From assembly GCA_002391625.1 (NCBI GenBank), contig DGFJ01000033.1, forward strand, positions 22,827 to 86,826: a DNA stretch of 64,000 nucleotides. Direction: 5' to 3'. Below, one piece after another: positions 7,645-16,935 of this stretch (its first letter is position 1; each line of letters begins with the position of its first letter). The position numbers and the translations under genes were made by a program. The notes below the pieces were generated by a model. That model saw only the letters and a program-made list of their open reading frames with translations. It did not search any database and had not been told where the DNA came from. The DNA comes from Ruminococcaceae bacterium UBA3903 (GTDB lineage: Bacteria > Bacillota > Clostridia > Oscillospirales > Acutalibacteraceae).

Positions 7645-10524
7645 TTATTCGTCTTTACCACAGCACTTTTTGTATTTTTTACCGCTTCCACATGGGCATG
7701 GGTCATTTCTGCCCACCTTTTGCTTAGCGGTTTTTCGTATCGTTTTGCTTTGGTTATCTGTACCGTCAGAGCTGGTTGCCGTTGGCTTTGCCACCTGTTC
7801 ACGTTCAATAACAATATCCACCGGTTGTGGCTGTGCTGGCTGTTCTGCTGGTTGGTTTATATTAACCTGATGAGCTGCTGCTGCACGTTTTTGCAGCTCA
7901 CGGCGTGCCGCCTCAGCCGCCGCCTGTCTAATCTGAATCTCTGCAATCTTCTTTGGTGCTGACAAGCACAGCTTTGCTGTATTTTCTCTAATAGCTGCTA
8001 TCATCTCGTCAAACATATCAAAGCCTTCAAAACGATACTCAACAACAGGGTCCTTTTGACCGTATGCACGCAAACGAATACCTTGCTTTAGGTTCTCCAT
8101 ATCATCTATATGCTGCATCCAGTAGGTATCAACACTCTTTAGAAGATATACACGCTCCATCTCACGCATGGTATCCTCTGCCAAAAGCTTTTCGTTCTCT
8201 TCATACAGCTCCAATGCTCTCTTTTGAAGCTCTTCTACAATGTCTATCTTTTCCATATCCTCTAAGTCTTCTATGGAATATTTTAAATCATCATCATTTA
8301 ATATCCAGCCATTGTAATACTCTCGCAGGCTTTCTAGGTTCCAGTTATCTCTGGCTGTATCATCAGCACAATACAAAGACGCTGTTTCCTCAATATTCTG
8401 GTTTATCATCTTAATTATATCAGCACGCAGGTTTTCACCGTTAAGCACCTGATCACGCTGACCGTATATAATTTCTCTTTGACGGTTCATAACATCATCA
8501 TATTGCAGTACATTCTTACGAATTGCAAAGTTTCTGCCCTCTACCTTTTGCTGTGAGCTTTCAATAATACTGGACAGCATTTTGTTTTCGATAGGCATAT
8601 CATCTGGTGTGTTCAGTCTGGTCATTATAGCTTCCATTCTGTCGCCACCAAATAAACGCATTAAATCATCCTCTGTGGACAGGTAGAACTGGCTTTTTCC
8701 TGGGTCCCCCTGACGACCCGCACGACCACGCAGCTGATTATCAATACGACGGGATTCGTGACGCTCGGTACCAATAATACACAAGCCACCAGCCTTTCGT
8801 ACCTCCTCAGCCTCTGCGTTTATTGCCTCCTTGTGCTTTTTGTTAAGCTGGCTAAAGGTTGTTCTGGCATTTAAAATATCTTCGTTATCTGTATCACCAA
8901 AGCCTGTGGCCTCCGCTATTAGCTCCTCTGTAAAGCCATTCTTACGCATTTCAGCCTTTGCCATATATTCGGCATTACCGCCAAGCATAATATCTGTACC
9001 ACGACCAGCCATATTGGTTGCAATTGTAACTGCACCCTTTTTACCCGCTTGTGCAACAATTTCAGCCTCACGTTCATGCTGCTTAGCGTTCAATACGTTA
9101 TGCTTTATACCACGCTTCTTAAGCATTTTGCTTAATATCTCAGATTTTTCAATGCTGATAGTGCCAACCAGTACAGGCTGACCTATTTTGTTACATTCAA
9201 TAATATCCTCGATAACTGCGTCAAATTTACCCGCCTCTTTTTTAAAGATAACATCTGGTAAATCCTTTCTAAGCAGTGGGCGGTTAGTAGGAATTTCAAT
9301 AACATCCAACTCATAAATCTCTCTAAATTCTTCCTCCTCTGTCATAGCTGTACCGGTCATACCAGACAGCTTTTTATACAAACGGAAGTAGTTTTGGAAG
9401 GTGATAGTCGCCAAGGTTTTACTCTCGTTTTCTATCTTTACGCCTTCCTTTGCCTCGATAGCCTGATGCAGACCCTCGTTATAGCGTCTGCCATACATTA
9501 AACGTCCTGTAAATTCATCAACAATAAGTACCTGCTCATCCTTAACAACATAATCAATATCCAGCTTCATTACCCCATGTGCCTTTATAGCCTGATTTAC
9601 ATGGTGCTGTATAGTTAGGTTGTCAGGGTCAGTTAGATTTTCTATGCCAAAGAATTTCTCTGCCTTTTTAACACCGTTTTGTGTCAATGTAGCAGTCTTA
9701 GCTTTTTCGTCCACTATATAGTCTATGCCCTTTTCTTTGTATAAGTCCTCATTGTCCTCTTTGGCATCTACCTCAGCGAAGCGTTGACAAATAAGTGTTC
9801 TGGCTAACTCATCTGCTCTGGCATATAAATCTGTGGATTTGTCACCCTGTCCAGAAATAATCAATGGTGTACGTGCCTCATCTATTAAGATTGAGTCCAC
9901 CTCATCTACAATGGCATAAGCGTGTCCACGCTGAACCTTACGCTCTTTATATACCACCATGTTATCACGCAAATAATCAAAGCCCAGCTCATTGTTAGTA
10001 CCATAGGTAATGTCAGCAGCATAGGCGGCTTTACGAACATCCCCCTCTTGGTCGTGAACAATCAAGCCAACTGATAAGCCTAAATAACGGTACAGCTTAC
10101 CCATCCATTCGGAGTCACGGCGAGCCAAATAGTCATTAACAGTAACAATATGAACACCGTCACCCGTCAAGCCGTTTAGATACGCTGGCAGGGTGGCAAC
10201 CAAGGTTTTACCCTCACCAGTCTTCATCTCCGCAATACGACCTTGGTGCAGCACGATACCACCAATAATCTGAACTGGGAAGTGACGCATACCTAAAACT
10301 CTGTCAGATGCCTCTCGGCATACAGCAAAGGCATCTGGCAATATGTCGTCAGTAGTTTCTCCATTTGTTAATCTTTCTTTTAACACCGTTGTCTGATTTT
10401 TTAGTTCATCCTCAGACATTGCCTTATATTTCTCCTCTAACGCTAAAACCTTTTCAACAATAGGTTTAATACGCTTTAATTCTTTCTTACTGTAATTGCC
10501 AAACATAGCCTTTAAAAAAGCCAT
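7645..10524 (-). CDS. secA: Preprotein translocase ATPase SecA
   Basis: SecA is the motor that drives unfolded preproteins through the SecYEG channel. Walker A is KTGEGKT at residues 101-107, and the DEAD-type VDEVDSILIDEARTP follows near 210. The helicase-like second domain contains RRIDNQLRGRAGRQGDPG. The C-terminus is the zinc-binding SEC-C tail CPCGSGKKYKKCC, used for SecB or lipid contact. The frame runs on to 10644, but GGGAGG seven bases before ATG 10524 and the normal SecA start MAFLK fix a 959-residue protein. It is somewhat longer than B. subtilis SecA. It stands between terminators as its own unit; prfB is not next to it. Confidence 0.97.
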   Translation of the reverse strand: MAFLKAMFGNYSKKELKRIKPIVEKVLALEEKYKAMSEDELKNQTTVLKERLTNGETTDDILPDAFAVCREASDRVLGMRHFPVQIIGGIVLHQGRIAEMKTGEGKTLVATLPAYLNGLTGDGVHIVTVNDYLARRDSEWMGKLYRYLGLSVGLIVHDQEGDVRKAAYAADITYGTNNELGFDYLRDNMVVYKERKVQRGHAYAIVDEVDSILIDEARTPLIISGQGDKSTDLYARADELARTLICQRFAEVDAKEDNEDLYKEKGIDYIVDEKAKTATLTQNGVKKAEKFFGIENLTDPDNLTIQHHVNQAIKAHGVMKLDIDYVVKDEQVLIVDEFTGRLMYGRRYNEGLHQAIEAKEGVKIENESKTLATITFQNYFRLYKKLSGMTGTAMTEEEEFREIYELDVIEIPTNRPLLRKDLPDVIFKKEAGKFDAVIEDIIECNKIGQPVLVGTISIEKSEILSKMLKKRGIKHNVLNAKQHEREAEIVAQAGKKGAVTIATNMAGRGTDIMLGGNAEYMAKAEMRKNGFTEELIAEATGFGDTDNEDILNARTTFSQLNKKHKEAINAEAEEVRKAGGLCIIGTERHESRRIDNQLRGRAGRQGDPGKSQFYLSTEDDLMRLFGGDRMEAIMTRLNTPDDMPIENKMLSSIIESSQQKVEGRNFAIRKNVLQYDDVMNRQREIIYGQRDQVLNGENLRADIIKMINQNIEETASLYCADDTARDNWNLESLREYYNGWILNDDDLKYSIEDLEDMEKIDIVEELQKRALELYEENEKLLAEDTMREMERVYLLKSVDTYWMQHIDDMENLKQGIRLRAYGQKDPVVEYRFEGFDMFDEMIAAIRENTAKLCLSAPKKIAEIQIRQAAAEAARRELQKRAAAAHQVNINQPAEQPAQPQPVDIVIEREQVAKPTATSSDGTDNQSKTIRKTAKQKVGRNDPCPCGSGKKYKKCCGKDE

Positions 10525-10594
10525 ATTATCCTCCCTTTCATATACCAACGTATATATAAATGTTATTATTTTACAACGGTTTGTAATCTGTATG

Positions 10595-10604
10595 ATTATA
10601 ACAC
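10595..10604 (-). promoter_or_regulatory. Putative extended -10 promoter of secA
   Basis: TGTTATAAT on the minus strand (TATAAT at 10595-10600) has the TGn extension. No good -35 is present at 17 bases. The leader to the secA start would be about 65 bases. It lies inside the rejected N-terminal extension. Confidence 0.45.
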
Positions 10605-10643
10605 ACATTTCTGAAAAAATCACTAACAAAATATTAACACGCA

Positions 10644-10700
10644 TAAAAAAATAGAGGTTAGCTTTATCTAAACCCGTCAGATAAAGCTATAACCCCTATT
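10644..10700 (-). terminator. Terminator of the FHA-SEDS/PBP operon
   Basis: On the minus strand a long stem (AATAGGGGTTATAGCTTTA-type arm with a small bulge, loop near 10671-10678) is followed by TTTTTTATG. It closes the penicillin-binding-protein transcript before secA. Confidence 0.8.
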
Positions 10701-10726
10701 TTCTTGTATTTATCCAACTGTTATTC

Positions 10727-12109
10727 CTAATTTCTCAGCACATTGGCACAAGCCTCCATAGCTGACACAGCCACAGGTCCTGCCACAGAATATCCATAGC
10801 CACTGTTTTCTACGATTACTGCGAAAGCAAGGGGTGCATCCGTATCCTGTGAGTAGCCTACCATCCATGCGTGTGGTTCCTTGCCGTCACCTACCTCAGC
10901 TGTACCTGTTTTAGCACATACTGACAGGGTTTCAAACATATCATCACCATAGTAGGAGGTTACGTTGTTTCTCATTAGGTCGTTTAGCTGATTAGCTGTA
11001 GAGGATTTTATAAGGCTTTCAGTTTTTGCCGTATTGTTTAGTCCCGCTAACCCAAAGAACGAGGATATAGTTTTAACCTCAAATGGAATATTAGCATCAC
11101 CTCCGTTTGCAATAGCACCACACATTATTGCCATTTGCATAGGATTTGCAAGGTCGGTAAACTGGCCAATACCTGACCACGCACGTTCGTTCTGTGACGC
11201 CCCCAGCAGGTCATATTCACCCCTTGCTGTAGGTATATCCCCTACCGAGTAGCTCTTTGTAAAGCCCATTTCCTCAGCAGTTTTTTGCATAATATCATTG
11301 CCTAATTCATCAGCTATTTCTGCAAACACCACATTGCAGGAATGAGCTAATGCGTCCTCAAAGCCTATATCACCATGTGTGGACATACAGCTTATCTCCT
11401 GTCCGCCAATATTTACGCTGCCGTTACAGGTAAATGTACGGTTATAAATATCAGGCATATTTTCAATAGCTGCTGCTGATGTAATAATCTTAAACGTAGA
11501 ACCTGGAGGGTACAGCCCAGATATTACACGGTCTACATACACACCGGCATATTCCTCTTCGTTTTCCTCTGTTATCTCTGGCGGATCCTGAGGGTCATAT
11601 GACGCCTTGCTGACACTGCACAGCACCTCACCCGTTTTATAATTGTACACAACCACTGCCCCGTTATAGTCACCCAGCGCCTCATAGGCTGTTTTACAGG
11701 CTTGGGAGTCTATGGTCAGGGTTATATCCTTACTGCTCTTTAAGCTTGATGGCAGCCCTAAGCCCCATACATAGTTAAAGCCTGTTAAATCATCACGATA
11801 AATGCTTTGTACCGCAGTAGAAATATTTAGGCTGTTGTCACCTACAACATGAAGAGTAGCCAAACGTGTTTCATAATCATCGCTGTATACACGTTTACCA
11901 TCCACTGTATGTGCCAATATATTGCCGTTTCTATCGTATATTATGCCCGCCTGTTCCAAACCGCTGCTGCCAGACATATGACCGTTGTAGTTCTGCTGAA
12001 CCCAAGCGTTGGCATTAGTAGATATTCTAAATGTAAACAGGCCCAGTCCACCAACAAAGGCTATTGCCATAATTAAACCTAAAATAGAACGTGTTAATGT
12101 TCTTTTCAC
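10727..12109 (-). CDS. Penicillin-binding transpeptidase, PbpA type
   Basis: This class B-like D,D-transpeptidase cross-links peptidoglycan outside the membrane. One N-terminal helix anchors it. The penicillin-binding motifs are STFK at about residue 204, SCN near 257 and CAKTGT near 400. At 460 residues it is short and lacks the large dimerisation domain of PBP2/FtsI, like actinobacterial PbpA. GTG 12118 abuts the ribosome site, while GTG 12109 lies nine bases after AAAGG and gives a typical MKRTLTRS membrane anchor, so 12109 is preferred. It follows the FHA-SEDS gene by 41 bases, the usual partner arrangement of a SEDS glycosyltransferase and its transpeptidase. Confidence 0.92.
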   Translation of the reverse strand: MKRTLTRSILGLIMAIAFVGGLGLFTFRISTNANAWVQQNYNGHMSGSSGLEQAGIIYDRNGNILAHTVDGKRVYSDDYETRLATLHVVGDNSLNISTAVQSIYRDDLTGFNYVWGLGLPSSLKSSKDITLTIDSQACKTAYEALGDYNGAVVVYNYKTGEVLCSVSKASYDPQDPPEITEENEEEYAGVYVDRVISGLYPPGSTFKIITSAAAIENMPDIYNRTFTCNGSVNIGGQEISCMSTHGDIGFEDALAHSCNVVFAEIADELGNDIMQKTAEEMGFTKSYSVGDIPTARGEYDLLGASQNERAWSGIGQFTDLANPMQMAIMCGAIANGGDANIPFEVKTISSFFGLAGLNNTAKTESLIKSSTANQLNDLMRNNVTSYYGDDMFETLSVCAKTGTAEVGDGKEPHAWMVGYSQDTDAPLAFAVIVENSGYGYSVAGPVAVSAMEACANVLRN

Positions 12110-12150
12110 ATATAACACCCTTTCCTTGTGAAAAAAGTATCCTGCTATTT

Positions 12151-13854
12151 TTACTTTTTAGCTGCGTAGGTTCTTTCGTCTGCCGCTTTAATAAAGGATA
12201 ATAAGCACCAACAGGAAATCATGCTAGAGCCGCCTAAGCTAATAAAGGGCAGCGTAACACCTGTTAAAGGCAAAATATCTGTTGCACCAAAAATGTTCAG
12301 CCCTGCCTGTAACAGCATTAAGCTAGCCGCACAGCAGGCGGATATGGAATAAAATGTTGAACGGCTGCGTGTAGTGATAGCCCTAGCATAAAATACCAAG
12401 CCACCAATAGCAACACCACAAGCTAAAGCTATTATCAATCCAATTTCCTCACACATCAAACCAAATACCAAATCGCTTTCAGATGCAAAAACATATTTTA
12501 AATATCCATTACCAAGACCCACACCTATTAAACCACCGCTGGCAGCATAGGTTAAAACTCTGGCCTGCTGATAGCCTGTAGAATCTGCATATTTAAAGAC
12601 ATTGCCCCAAGCCTGAAAACGATCTGCAATATACGGTTTAAACTTTAGCACAATAGCCGAACCAAAGACTGCACCGGCAACAGCTAAAATAATAGTCTTT
12701 AGGTCGCCGGAACGCATAAAAGCTATTGTAAGGAAGGTGCCAAAAAATATTAAGGCTGTACCTAAGTCACTCATAATAAACAAAGCACCTACGCACACAG
12801 CTGAAAAAATAATAAACTGCAACAAATTTTTCTTTGTAAGAAGCTCGTCCAAAGCGCCTGCACCAACAAATATAAACCCTATTTTTACAATTTCGGATGG
12901 CTGAATTGACACTCCGCCTACCTCTATCCAGTTAGCGGCACCGTTTCTAACTGCACCAAAAACAATATTGACACCTAACAATAACACTGACGCTATCATA
13001 ATACCCATCCGCCATTTTTTTACCCTGTCAGGATTTTCAATAAACTTTATAATAATACAAAAGCCGATTATGCCCACTATCATTGCCGCTATCTGTACAT
13101 AAGCCTGTTTAATATCCTGTCTGCACAACAGCATTGCACCAATACCGCACAAAAAAATAGCCAAGCTTTCCAGCTCAAAGTTAGAGCGTTTTATTATTTT
13201 GGAAGAAATAAAGAAAAACAACCATGTTACCAAGGTAAACACCACAAACACACCCATAGGCTGAAAGTCCTGCTTTTCTATACTTAAGCTAGCCTCTATC
13301 CCCAGAAAAAAGTTGAAAATTGTAATAAGAAACATTAACGCAGCAGGTGCTATTCCTTTTTTGTTTTTAGGTCTGCTAAAAAACCATGATTTATTTATGT
13401 CTGTATAATCATCTGCACGCTTTATAGTCATAGTGGTGTTACCCACTGTTATTTTATCATCAATAAATACAGGCTGTCTGCCTTGGGTTGTCTGTCCGTT
13501 TACCATCGTGCCAGATTTTGACCCTACATCGCTGACAAACCAACCGTCCTCACGTCGCAGCAATACTGCGTGGTCACGGGACACCGCCCCATCGGCTATG
13601 GTAATGTCACATCCTCGGCTTCTGCCAATGGCGTTTTCCCAATACAGCACTGGTACACCTTCACCTGTGGCATCGTTTTCTAGCATTATTAGTGGTTTTT
13701 CCTCTCGTCTATGACGTCGCATAGAGCTATAACACTGAAATACAATAATAACAGCTAACACAGGCAGCAGTATTCTGATTACCAGCAATGCCAGCTCTAT
13801 AACAATTTTAAAGCCATCTATATTTAGACCATTAAATACACTATTCACATCCAA
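12151..13854 (-). CDS. FHA-domain SEDS peptidoglycan polymerase (FtsW/RodA family)
   Basis: This 567-residue fusion has one N-terminal membrane helix, then an FHA phosphothreonine-binding domain (GRSRGCD, VSRDHA, SKSGTMVNG; about residues 75-145), then a SEDS membrane domain of about ten helices with the family features GGVSIQPSEIVKIG and LPFISLGGSSMIS. SEDS proteins polymerise lipid II into glycan strands. The longer frame from 13905 is rejected: TTG 13854 follows AAAGGAGG by eight bases and is in frame as residue 18 of the long form. It forms an operon with the transpeptidase downstream. The FHA domain suggests control by a Ser/Thr kinase, comparable to the separate FhaB, RodA, PbpA and PknB genes of actinobacteria. 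Confidence 0.93.
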   Translation of the reverse strand: MDVNSVFNGLNIDGFKIVIELALLVIRILLPVLAVIIVFQCYSSMRRHRREEKPLIMLENDATGEGVPVLYWENAIGRSRGCDITIADGAVSRDHAVLLRREDGWFVSDVGSKSGTMVNGQTTQGRQPVFIDDKITVGNTTMTIKRADDYTDINKSWFFSRPKNKKGIAPAALMFLITIFNFFLGIEASLSIEKQDFQPMGVFVVFTLVTWLFFFISSKIIKRSNFELESLAIFLCGIGAMLLCRQDIKQAYVQIAAMIVGIIGFCIIIKFIENPDRVKKWRMGIMIASVLLLGVNIVFGAVRNGAANWIEVGGVSIQPSEIVKIGFIFVGAGALDELLTKKNLLQFIIFSAVCVGALFIMSDLGTALIFFGTFLTIAFMRSGDLKTIILAVAGAVFGSAIVLKFKPYIADRFQAWGNVFKYADSTGYQQARVLTYAASGGLIGVGLGNGYLKYVFASESDLVFGLMCEEIGLIIALACGVAIGGLVFYARAITTRSRSTFYSISACCAASLMLLQAGLNIFGATDILPLTGVTLPFISLGGSSMISCWCLLSFIKAADERTYAAKK

Positions 13855-13922
13855 GGTATCAGCCTCCTTTTTATATATAAATATATATGATAAATCACAA
13901 AGCACGCCTGTTCCTAATTTAG

Positions 13923-13951
13923 ATAATATTATTTTGCCACTAAAAAGTCAA
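13923..13951 (-). promoter_or_regulatory. Promoter of the FHA-SEDS/PBP operon
   Basis: On the minus strand TTGACT (13946-13951) and TATTAT (13923-13928) are exactly 17 bases apart, about 70 bases ahead of the TTG start. It lies in the 311-base gap 13855-14165, which otherwise holds only the hairpin at 14093-14140 and no coding sequence that I can support. Confidence 0.7.
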
Positions 13952-14092
13952 TAGACATACTATAAATACTTTCTTACGTTATTGTAGCAATTTTAATCTT
14001 AGTGCTAGACTTTAACAGCGTCATAAGCTAGCTATGGCAGTCTTTATTCATTGTCCTGTTATAAATTAATATTAATTGTATCTTAATAGTAC

Positions 14093-14140
14093 AAATGGTA
14101 ACAGCAGTGGATTATATCGCCCCAATTACTGTCACCATTT
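14093..14140 (-). terminator. Hairpin after the phosphodiesterase gene
   Basis: AAATGGTAACAG at 14093-14104 pairs with CTGTCACCATTT at 14129-14140. The single mismatch is A-C on the plus strand but a G-U wobble on the minus strand, so the minus-strand RNA forms the fuller stem. The T-tract after it is weak. Confidence 0.5.
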
Positions 14141-14165
14141 TGTTGTTTTTACATAAAATATAAGG

Positions 14166-14633
14166 TCAGTGAACCTTTATAACATTTGTTACAATACCAG
14201 CTTTTGTAATATCTAAAATACCATATGTGCCATAGCTGCCATGACAGCTGCCAGGATTCATTATATACAATCCATCATCATAATCTGTAAAGGGCATATG
14301 TGTGTGACCGAACAGCAAAATGTCAGCCTGCTGTTCACGAGCTGCATATATAGCCTCTAAGTAACCCATCTTCACATTGTACAAATGTCCATGGGTTGCC
14401 ATTATTTTTTTACCCTCAAGATTTTTTATTTCTACCATAGGCAGGGTAGAACCCCAATCGCAGTTTCCCTTTACGTTAACCACCATTTTATTGGGAAACA
14501 TCATTTTTATAGCGTCTGCCTGTTCCTCGCCGTCGCCTAAATGAATAATAACATCTGCCGTAGGCTGTGACAACACAACTCTTTTAAGTGTTTGAAAATC
14601 CCCATGAGTGTCCGAAGCTACCAAAATTCTCAT
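14166..14633 (-). CDS. YfcE/MJ0936-type metallophosphoesterase
   Basis: This small cytoplasmic calcineurin-like phosphodiesterase has 155 residues. All metal-site motifs are present in order: SDTHGD near residue 7, HLGDGEE, KGNCDWG, ATHGH and FGHTH. Family members hydrolyse phosphodiesters in vitro; the physiological substrate is usually unknown. The frame extends 15 codons upstream, but ATG 14633 has AGAAAGGA eight bases before it and gives the canonical MRILVASDTHGD start. It is divergent from the three small genes at 14.7-15.7 kb and shares a short AT-rich control region with them. Confidence 0.9.
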   Translation of the reverse strand: MRILVASDTHGDFQTLKRVVLSQPTADVIIHLGDGEEQADAIKMMFPNKMVVNVKGNCDWGSTLPMVEIKNLEGKKIMATHGHLYNVKMGYLEAIYAAREQQADILLFGHTHMPFTDYDDGLYIMNPGSCHGSYGTYGILDITKAGIVTNVIKVH

Positions 14634-14711
14634 ATATATAGTCCTTTCTAAAAAGTATATTTCAACAATATGTATCATATAAATTTATAAAATAAAGGTG
14701 GTGTGATTATT

Positions 14712-14951
14712 ATGTCAAATAATAATATGGATAATCTACTAAATACTTTATCACAGCGTTTAGGCACAAGCCCCGAAGCGTTACAGCAGGCAGTGCAAAA
14801 AAACAATATGGGAAAGCTGCTTGGTAATATGGATAAGGCTCAGGCTGATAAGCTGCAAAAAATATTAAGCGACAAGGAGGCATCCAAAAAGCTGTTGGAT
14901 TCTCCTCAGGCTAAGGCACTTTTAAAAAAACTGATGGGAGATAAGCAGTAA
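14712..14951 (+). CDS. Small helical protein, first gene of an uncharacterised trio
   Basis: I do not recognise a named family. The 79-residue soluble protein is predicted to be helical, Lys/Gln/Asn/Leu-rich, without cysteine or membrane segments. Its second half carries LLDSPQAKALLKKLMG, which resembles LLSDPQALQQIMSL at the start of the next protein. A GTG at 14703 is an alternative start, but it lies inside the ribosome site AAGGTGGTG, which is eight bases before ATG 14712. Its TAA is followed at once by the ATG of the next gene, so the two are co-translated. Small proteins of this look seem common in Ruminococcaceae, but I cannot give a function. Confidence 0.75.
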   Translation: MSNNNMDNLLNTLSQRLGTSPEALQQAVQKNNMGKLLGNMDKAQADKLQKILSDKEASKKLLDSPQAKALLKKLMGDKQ

Positions 14952-15326
14952 ATGGACGATATATCAGGAAAAATATCGGAGCTACTAAGTGACCCACAAG
15001 CCCTACAGCAGATAATGAGCCTAACCAGCTTACTAGGTGGCGGCGGTGATGATGAGCCTGAGCCTAAGCCCCTGCCACCACCAAAAAAGGATCAGAACAG
15101 CTCGTCTGGATTTCCAAACATATCCTCTGACAGTATGGAAACCGTTATGAAGCTAATGCCCGTACTAAGCGGGCTAAAGCAGGAGGACGACACCACACGG
15201 CTGTTGCGTTCCTTACGTCCCTTTTTAGGTGAGGAACGACAACAAAAGTTAGATGAAGCCACCAAAATGCTACAACTACTAAAAATGCTCCCTGTTATTA
15301 AGGAGTTTAATTTCTTATCGGGGTGA
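14952..15326 (+). CDS. Small protein with Pro-rich linker, second gene of the trio
   Basis: This 124-residue protein is of unknown function. An N-terminal helical segment (ISELLSDPQALQQIMSL, residues 6-22) is followed by GGGG, an acidic/Pro/Lys linker (about 30-48) and a C-terminal helical region, LLRSLRPFLGEERQQKLDEA near 83-102, with repeated leucines. No signal peptide or strong membrane helix is present. It starts directly after the stop of gene one and ends seven bases before gene three. The layout suggests an oligomerising or scaffold protein rather than an enzyme, since no catalytic motif is visible; this is inference. Confidence 0.75.
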   Translation: MDDISGKISELLSDPQALQQIMSLTSLLGGGGDDEPEPKPLPPPKKDQNSSSGFPNISSDSMETVMKLMPVLSGLKQEDDTTRLLRSLRPFLGEERQQKLDEATKMLQLLKMLPVIKEFNFLSG

Positions 15327-15332
15327 TATCTA

Positions 15333-15680
15333 ATGGCACAAAATAACAATATGGATAAAATGCAACAGGAGGCATACCGCCGTATGCAGGAAATGCAGGC
15401 ACACTCTAAGCAGACAAATCAACAGCGTCAAAAGGGGCAAACATCCCCTACACAAAATAAAGAGCCACCAAAAGAAGAAAAATCACCGCCACAAAGGGAT
15501 AGTGATTTTTCAGATCATTGTAATAATAAACCAAAACCAGCACAGCACATCCCACAGGATATGCTGGAAGGTCTGTTTCATGACAAGGAAAAAAGCTTAA
15601 TCCTTATGCTTATACTTCTGTTATGCACAGAAAAAACAGACAGCGGTTTAATATTGGCACTTTTATATTTGGTTATCTAA
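15333..15680 (+). CDS. Small Gln-rich protein with hydrophobic tail, third gene of the trio
   Basis: This 115-residue protein is of unknown function. The first 75 residues are polar (Gln, Lys, Asn, Pro, with MQQEAYRRMQEMQ near residue 10). The last 35 residues are hydrophobic: KSLILMLILLLC near 89-100 and ILALLYLVI at the end, interrupted by charged EKTDSG. The tail could insert in a membrane as a hairpin or pack with the leucine-rich ends of the other two proteins. The 3' end overlaps the 3' end of the convergent proA by eight bases, and no terminator lies between them. Confidence 0.7.
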   Translation: MAQNNNMDKMQQEAYRRMQEMQAHSKQTNQQRQKGQTSPTQNKEPPKEEKSPPQRDSDFSDHCNNKPKPAQHIPQDMLEGLFHDKEKSLILMLILLLCTEKTDSGLILALLYLVI

Positions 15681-16920
15681 CCTGTCCATTACCACATATG
15701 ATAAATTTCATAGAGGTTAACTCGTTTAACCCCATAGGGCCTCTGGCGTGTAGCTTTTGGGTTGAAATACCAATTTCTGCACCCATACCAAACTCTCCGC
15801 CATCTGTAAAGCGGGTAGATGCATTTACATAAACAGCCGCACTGTCTACCTGTGACGTAAATTTGTTAGCATTTTCATAGGATTTTGTAATAATAACCTC
15901 GCTGTGACCACTACTGTATTTTCTAATGTGGGCAATGGCCTCATCCATAGAGTCTACAACCTTTACCGCTATTATATAATCCAAAAACTCTTTTTCCCAA
16001 TCATCCTCCACAGCTGTAACAACATCATGGCCTAATATGGCTTTTGTTTTGTCGCAGCCACGAATCTCCACATTTTTTTCATCCAGCCTTGCCTTTATAA
16101 CAGGTAAGGCTTTTTCGGCTATATCTTTATGTATTAATACAGTTTCTAAGGCATTACATACCGAGGGACGTGATGTTTTGGCATTATAAATAATGTCAGC
16201 TGCCATATGAATGTCGGCATCACTGTCAACGTATGCATGACAGTTACCAACACCCGTTTGAATAACTGGTACATGAGAATTTTCTACAACAGCTTTTATT
16301 AGTCCCGCACCGCCACGTGGTATCAGCACATCTAAATAGTCGCTAAGGTTCATTAGCTCCACAGATGACTGACGTGTAGTGTCAGCTACCAGCTGTATAC
16401 AGTCTGCCGGCAAGCCTGATTTTTCTACAGCCTGACGCATGATTTCTGCTATTACAGTGTTAGAGTTAATGGCTTCCTTACCACCACGCAAAATAACTGC
16501 ATTGCCAGATTTTAAGCACAGTGCCGCTGCATCTGCTGTAACATTAGGACGAGCCTCAAAAATAATTCCAATAACACCTAAAGGAACTCTTATTTTTTTT
16601 ACCTCTAATCCATTTTTTAATTTGTTACCGCTTATAACCTGTCCCACAGGGTCATTGCTGGCAGCTACATAACGCACGCCGTCAGCCATGCTCTTTATTC
16701 TTTCTGGTGTTAAACGCAGTCTATCCAGCAGCGACTGTGTTAAGCCACCTTCCTCGCCGTTTTTTAAATCAACATCATTTTCCTTAATGATTTTGTCAAT
16801 ATTGTCCTCTAGGGCATCTGCCACAGCATTTAACGCTGTTTCCTTTTTATCGCCGGCTACTGATAGCACAGCGGCAGCGGATTTTGCATTTTTGCCCATT
16901 TGCTCCATAACTGTCATCAT
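15673..16920 (-). CDS. proA: Glutamate-5-semialdehyde dehydrogenase (gamma-glutamyl phosphate reductase)
   Basis: ProA reduces gamma-glutamyl phosphate with NADPH in the second step of proline synthesis. The 415-residue length is normal. The aldehyde-dehydrogenase-type catalytic cysteine is Cys255 in SRPSVCNALET, and FEARPNVTADAA near 121 and RGGKEA near 145 are family motifs. An AGAAGGTG lies just ahead of the ATG. It is the last gene of a tight minus-strand run proS-metA-dinB-proA with 33, 12 and 15 base gaps. Its usual partner proB is not in the window. Confidence 0.95.
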   Translation of the reverse strand: MMTVMEQMGKNAKSAAAVLSVAGDKKETALNAVADALEDNIDKIIKENDVDLKNGEEGGLTQSLLDRLRLTPERIKSMADGVRYVAASNDPVGQVISGNKLKNGLEVKKIRVPLGVIGIIFEARPNVTADAAALCLKSGNAVILRGGKEAINSNTVIAEIMRQAVEKSGLPADCIQLVADTTRQSSVELMNLSDYLDVLIPRGGAGLIKAVVENSHVPVIQTGVGNCHAYVDSDADIHMAADIIYNAKTSRPSVCNALETVLIHKDIAEKALPVIKARLDEKNVEIRGCDKTKAILGHDVVTAVEDDWEKEFLDYIIAVKVVDSMDEAIAHIRKYSSGHSEVIITKSYENANKFTSQVDSAAVYVNASTRFTDGGEFGMGAEIGISTQKLHARGPMGLNELTSMKFIICGNGQVR

Positions 16921-16935
16921 TATACACCTTCTAAT

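Noticed and set aside
10525..10644. 40-residue N-terminal extension of SecA
   Set aside because: It contains the likely promoter, has no SecA-like sequence, and the strong ribosome site fits ATG 10524.
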